Shown: positions 7,588 through 7,864 of the stretch, piece by piece
Position numbering within the stretch: position 1 is the stretch's first letter
Layout: every line of letters begins with the position of its first letter
Source: Chloroflexota bacterium
Lineage (GTDB): Bacteria; Chloroflexota; Dehalococcoidia; Dehalococcoidales; UBA2162
Assembly (NCBI GenBank): GCA_016193545.1
Contig: JACPSA010000023.1
Span: 1-7,864 of the forward strand
Length of the DNA stretch: 7,864 bases
Direction of reading: 5' to 3'
Made by a program: the position numbers and the translations under genes
The notes under the pieces: generated by a model
Database searches by the model: none
What the model saw: the letters and a program-made list of their open reading frames with translations, nothing else
What the model was told of the DNA's origin: nothing

Positions 7588-7864
7588 ACTTACCCCCTTT
7601 CAAGAGGGCAAGCGTTCAGGTCGGGCTTGACGCTATTCAGTTTTTAAGGTGCTTTTTGTGTTTCCAGCTTCATTATTTAACAATTAGTCAAATTGAGATA
7701 CATCAAGAAAACGCTATATTATCGCTCTCCCCGGGGACGGATACATGAGATGCAAAAGAATCCTTCAGCCGTTACTTAACGATGGATTGGTTAATACACT
7801 GCACTTTCAGATGTATTATGTTATGAAGCAATGTGCGAGTGTTAGTCGATTGGCCTGGCAGTGA
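7588..7864. other. Right-end stretch with no convincing gene
   Basis: The stretch holds the ribosome binding site of the chimeric ORF and, presumably, its promoter, though I found no pair of hexamers with good spacing. It is richer in A and T than the coding regions. The only other open frame is 39 codons on the plus strand from ATG 7745. It ends exactly at the last base of the window, has only a weak GGGGACGG before it, and resembles nothing I recognise. Confidence 0.4.

Noticed and set aside
7443..7748. 101-codon plus-strand ORF opposite the zinc-ribbon region
   Set aside because: It lies antisense to the frame with the good ribosome binding site and paired Cys motifs, and its protein has no domain features.
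7745..7864. 39-codon plus-strand ORF ending at the last base of the window
   Set aside because: It has only a weak purine stretch upstream, no recognisable product, and a length expected by chance. That its stop is the final triplet is curious but not evidence.

Overview
The window reads as bacterial chromosome, most likely from an anaerobic Chloroflexota lineage close to Dehalococcoidia. This placement is an inference. It rests on the gene set (one-piece archaeal-type FBP aldolase/phosphatase, K+-independent membrane pyrophosphatase, corrinoid adenosyltransferase, GYD-domain protein, bacterial translin, ThiD2-ThiE fusion), on the wording of the proteins, and on short palindromic repeats with ATTGC...GCAAT ends. 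No rRNA, tRNA, CRISPR array, transposase or phage gene is visible.

Layout, left to right. Bases 1-2155 are all on the minus strand. They hold the first codons of an RdgB/HAM1 nucleotide pyrophosphatase cut by the left edge, a complete GYD-domain protein with a good promoter, a frameshifted FBP aldolase/phosphatase gene, and cobO. cobO and the FBP gene lie 14 nt apart and look like one transcript. Bases 2156-2385 are a divergent control region with a promoter on each strand. A plus-strand metallo-beta-lactamase-fold hydrolase gene follows; it has lost its middle and changed frame. It converges on hppA (minus), which has its own promoter. Bases 4973-5317 carry no gene but hold the hppA promoter and several palindromic repeats. 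Next come a translin-family gene and a ThiD2-ThiE thiamin gene that overlap by 4 nt (minus). Last is a 134-codon chimeric ORF joining a zinc-ribbon N-terminus to a piece of a histidine kinase. The final 277 bases show no convincing gene.

The genes fit an anaerobe that makes sugars by gluconeogenesis (FBP aldolase/phosphatase), recovers energy from pyrophosphate (HppA), and makes or salvages two cofactors, adenosyl-corrinoid (CobO) and thiamin phosphate (ThiD2-ThiE). RdgB would clean damaged purine nucleotides. The translin protein is an unusual RNA-binding or nuclease family to find in a bacterium.

The most striking pattern is damage. The FBP gene has lost about 10 nt and its frame, the hydrolase gene has lost roughly 80-90 codons and its frame, hppA seems to lack its second membrane helix in frame, and the last ORF is a chimera. 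Either this stretch is decaying or the assembly has dropped or joined sequence. Read mapping would decide. I did not find a clearly new multi-gene system; the translin/thiamin pair is the most unusual functional association.
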